DNA of 8,008 bases from Sedimentisphaerales bacterium. Its GTDB lineage: Bacteria; Planctomycetota; Phycisphaerae; Sedimentisphaerales; SM23-30. A program made the position numbers and the translations under genes. The stretch lies in NCBI GenBank assembly GCA_030640865.1, contig DAOWIP010000390.1:1-8008 (forward strand). Reading direction: 5' to 3'. Below the pieces are notes generated by a model. That model was not told the origin of the DNA and did no database searches. It saw nothing but the letters and a program-made list of their open reading frames with translations. Shown one piece after another: positions 5,622 to 8,008 of the stretch. Each line of letters starts with the position of its first letter. Position 1 is the first letter of the stretch.

Positions 5622-6908
5622 ATGATTGAACAACAATCAATTGAAAACAAAAATACTAATAACAGCGATATATTGACGACATCCCTTTATAATCTCAGGC
5701 AGTCGGCCGGGCGGCTTGAGCTTGATGACCACATTATCGCCAGGATAGCTGAGCCAAAGGAAAAAATTGAGATAACAATAGACCCTATACTGTCTAATGG
5801 CGAAACCGCTCACGTCAAGGCTTTTGTAGTGCGACACAATGATGTCCTCGGACCAGCCAAGGGCGGAATCAGGATGACCAACTCAGTTACTATGGACGAT
5901 ATTGTGGGGCTTTCGATGGAAATGACCTGGAAGACTTCCCTGATTGGCGTCCCGTTTGGCGGAGGCAAATCCGGCATCCGCTGTGATCCGGCAAGTCTTT
6001 CGCCTGAAGCCAGGGAAATTATTATTCGCTCTTTCACTCGTGGCATCAGACGGCATATCGGACCGGAAATTTATATTCCCGCTCCGGATATGGGCACAAA
6101 CGAAGAGGATATGGGCCATGTTCGCGACTGTATAGCATATTCGAACGGTACTTCCATTACCAAAGGATGTTTTGTAACAGGCAAACCCGTAATCCTGGGC
6201 GGCATAGTCGGCAGGCGCGAGGCGACCGGTAAAGGGGTGATTTTTACAACCCTGGCGGCCTGTGAAAAAATCGGTATTGATATTACAAAGGCTCGTATCG
6301 CTGTGCAGGGCTTCGGCAATGTCGGCATGATCGCAGCAGCCTGGGCCGCAAAGTCGGGGGCCAGTGTAATAGCTGTTTCGGATATTACCGGCGGGATAAT
6401 AAACGAGCAGGGACTGGACATCGACGCTCTCCGGGAACACGTGAAAGAAACCAGCGGAGTCCGCGGTTTCCAAGACGCCACAGAAACCACAAATAATGCC
6501 GTCCTCGATGCCCCTTGCGACATTCTGATACCCGCGGCGACACAATCACAGATTACCAAAACAAACGCCGACAAAATAAAGGCGAAGATCATTGCCGAGG
6601 GGGCAAATTCGCCCATCACACCAGATGCCGATGAGTTGTTGAATCGGCGCGGAATATTTATTATACCGGACATCCTTTGTAACGCTGGCGGTGTGTTTGT
6701 CTCTTTTCTTGAATACACACAGGAAACCCAGCGCGAGCAGATGACTTATGAGCAGGTTGAACAAAGACTTCGCGACCGGATGGTGGAAAAGTTTGACGAG
6801 GTTTATAATTATTCACTTGAGAAACATATCACTATGCGCCAGGCAGCTATGGATATAGCAGTCGGCAAAGTAGTTGAAGGAATATATTCAAGGGGCCTGT
6901 TGCCATAG
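5622..6908 (+). CDS. gdhA: Glu/Leu/Phe/Val-family dehydrogenase, probably glutamate dehydrogenase
   Basis: The enzyme would reversibly deaminate glutamate to 2-oxoglutarate and ammonium with NAD(P). At 428 residues it fits the hexameric bacterial class. The ATG at 5622 has ggag at 5609-5612. The N-terminal catalytic domain shows GPAKGGIRM (Lys80), MTWKTSL (Lys104), the active-site GGGKSG (Lys116) and PAPDMGT (Asp156), equivalent by motif to Clostridium symbiosum GDH Lys89, Lys113, Lys125 and Asp165. The Rossmann domain starts at VQGFGNVG (228-235), with Asp254 after the second strand; I cannot tell NAD from NADP. Lys80 together with Ser361 (GGVFVSFLEY) favours glutamate over leucine or valine, since leucine dehydrogenases lack this pair and are shorter. 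The stretch after Ser361 (YTQETQREQMT) departs from the common 'EWVQN' version. The first 20 residues are a polar, Asn-rich extension. It lies 18 bases after ilvD, very likely in one operon. Confidence 0.9.
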   Translation: MIEQQSIENKNTNNSDILTTSLYNLRQSAGRLELDDHIIARIAEPKEKIEITIDPILSNGETAHVKAFVVRHNDVLGPAKGGIRMTNSVTMDDIVGLSMEMTWKTSLIGVPFGGGKSGIRCDPASLSPEAREIIIRSFTRGIRRHIGPEIYIPAPDMGTNEEDMGHVRDCIAYSNGTSITKGCFVTGKPVILGGIVGRREATGKGVIFTTLAACEKIGIDITKARIAVQGFGNVGMIAAAWAAKSGASVIAVSDITGGIINEQGLDIDALREHVKETSGVRGFQDATETTNNAVLDAPCDILIPAATQSQITKTNADKIKAKIIAEGANSPITPDADELLNRRGIFIIPDILCNAGGVFVSFLEYTQETQREQMTYEQVEQRLRDRMVEKFDEVYNYSLEKHITMRQAAMDIAVGKVVEGIYSRGLLP

Positions 6909-6958
6909 TGGATATTTAATATTATTTGTTCCATTATATTGATGAAAGGATAATCCTT

Positions 6959-8008
6959 ATGAGCAATAAACCGCCAGTTTGTATCGTCGGAGGCGGAATG
7001 ATTACCGAAGTACAGATTCTGCCCTCCATCTATCAATTACAACGGCTTGGTTTGGTTGGGGACATCAGTGTTTGCGCGTTAAACAGCGGGCCGCTTAAGG
7101 TGCTGGCGGACAATCAGTCGCTGAAAACAGCTTTTCCCGGCCATAGTTTCACGGCGTATCCTTCTCTTGAGACGGACCCGCAGCAAAACTTTCCCGATAT
7201 GTTCAAAGAAGTAATCGCCAAAATGCCCCGGCACAGTATTGTTGTAATCGCGCTGCCGGACCAACTGCATCGAATGGCACTGGAGGCCGCTCTTGAGAAC
7301 GATCAGCATATATGCTGTGTCAAGCCGCTGGTGCTAAAACATGATCAGGCCGTCGAGATTGAAAAGATCGCTTACGAAAAAGGACTGGTCGTTGGCGTGG
7401 AATATCACAAACGTCTTGATGATCGGGCGCTGATGGCCCGTCGGATGTACAAGGACGGCGCGTTCGGTGAATTGCGTATCGGCCATGCCGAGATGAACGA
7501 ACCTTATTATTACCGTGATTCCAATTTTCAGAACTGGTGCACCCGCGAAAACTCCGATATGTTCACTTATGTCGGCTGCCACTATGTCGATCAGGCCCAT
7601 TTTATTACCGGCCTGCTGCCGAGGTCGGTATCGGTGTACGGCATAATCGACAAATACCCCAACGGCAACGAAGGCTATCTCTGGACCGATGCCCGCGTTA
7701 TCTGGGAAAACGATGCCTGCCTCAATATCACCAATATTATGGGCTATCCGGATGAGGGGCCGGGCGGTAACTTCCAGGGAATCCGTATGTACTGCGCCGG
7801 CAACGGTAAAAGCGGTATGCTCGTCCATAATGATCAGAACCGCGGTATTGAATATTGCTGCCTCGAAAAAGGCGATCAGCCCGGCGATACCTACTACTCA
7901 CAGCCCAGCCCGGATTATTTCAAATACATCGATCTGGGCGGCGGCGACCTGACGCCGGTCGGATACGGATACCGTTCAATCGAGTTTATCATAAAAAATA
8001 TCTGCAAA
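6959..8008 (+). CDS. Gfo/Idh/MocA-family oxidoreductase (3' end outside window)
   Basis: The frame is open from the ATG at 6959 to the last base, giving 350 residues; family members are usually 330-450 long, so little may be missing. The start has aagga at 6946-6950, 8 bases upstream. Residues 7-16 (VCIVGGGMIT) form the dinucleotide-binding turn of an N-terminal Rossmann fold, and VVIALPDQLH (95-104) and CCVKPLVLKHDQ (119-130) follow in the usual order. The family's EKP motif reads VKP here, keeping Lys122 but losing the Glu. VEYHKR (147-152) starts the C-terminal domain, and GCHYVDQAHFITG (206-218) supplies the expected His/Asp active-site residues (His208, Asp211). Such enzymes oxidise or reduce sugars, inositols or related compounds with NAD(P); the substrate cannot be read from sequence. 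It begins 50 bases after gdh with no convincing terminator between, so co-transcription is possible, but a metabolic link is not evident. Confidence 0.88.
   Translation, partial: MSNKPPVCIVGGGMITEVQILPSIYQLQRLGLVGDISVCALNSGPLKVLADNQSLKTAFPGHSFTAYPSLETDPQQNFPDMFKEVIAKMPRHSIVVIALPDQLHRMALEAALENDQHICCVKPLVLKHDQAVEIEKIAYEKGLVVGVEYHKRLDDRALMARRMYKDGAFGELRIGHAEMNEPYYYRDSNFQNWCTRENSDMFTYVGCHYVDQAHFITGLLPRSVSVYGIIDKYPNGNEGYLWTDARVIWENDACLNITNIMGYPDEGPGGNFQGIRMYCAGNGKSGMLVHNDQNRGIEYCCLEKGDQPGDTYYSQPSPDYFKYIDLGGGDLTPVGYGYRSIEFIIKNICK

Noticed and set aside
6918..6940. Inverted repeat aatattat / attatatt between gdh and the oxidoreductase as a terminator
   Set aside because: The stem is all A/T with one mismatch and no T-tract of its own, so it is too weak to call.
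7537..7952. Two + frames inside the oxidoreductase region
   Set aside because: They are out-of-frame readings of the Gfo/Idh/MocA gene, which is open from 6959 to the window edge with the expected motifs in order.

Overview
The window looks like a piece of a Planctomycetota chromosome, most likely class Phycisphaerae. No rRNA or other marker gene is present, so this rests on protein style. The clues are a very long secreted repeat protein ending in a dockerin-like two-helix tail, a small 'STGPRTAEGKA...NALRHGL' protein of a family I associate with many copies per planctomycete and acidobacterial genome, a Gfo/Idh/MocA oxidoreductase, and intergenic DNA made of short-period GTG-type repeats. 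All genes supported here are on the + strand.

Layout. Positions 1-2814 are the 3' part of a large surface or secreted protein. It has two tandem modules, each a conserved lead-in followed by GLUG repeats (5 canonical units in the first, 12 in the second). A PASTA-like domain separates the modules and a dockerin-like domain closes the protein. A likely intrinsic terminator follows at once (2815-2840). Positions 2841-3201 contain no credible gene. They hold five successive short-period arrays (one of 7-mers, four of about 9-mers) and an AT-rich stretch with two palindromes. An 8-codon upstream ORF with a strong ribosome site then leads into an uncharacterised 213-residue protein (3242-3883).

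The second half is metabolic: ilvD, dihydroxy-acid dehydratase (3933-5603); a glutamate dehydrogenase-type enzyme 18 bases later (5622-6908); and a Gfo/Idh/MocA-family oxidoreductase that runs off the window (6959-8008+). A good sigma-70-like promoter lies inside the 3' end of the 213-residue gene, about 55 bases upstream of ilvD. The close spacing and good Shine-Dalgarno sites suggest ilvD and gdh are co-transcribed, possibly with the oxidoreductase. IlvD makes the 2-oxo acids that are aminated to valine, leucine and isoleucine. GDH supplies or recycles the glutamate amino donor, so the pair makes sense as an amino-acid nitrogen unit. The oxidoreductase has no clear link to it.

I found no complete new defence or mobile system. 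The features most worth following up are the composite short-repeat intergenic region, the modular expansion of the GLUG/PASTA/dockerin protein, and the uORF ahead of the uncharacterised gene.
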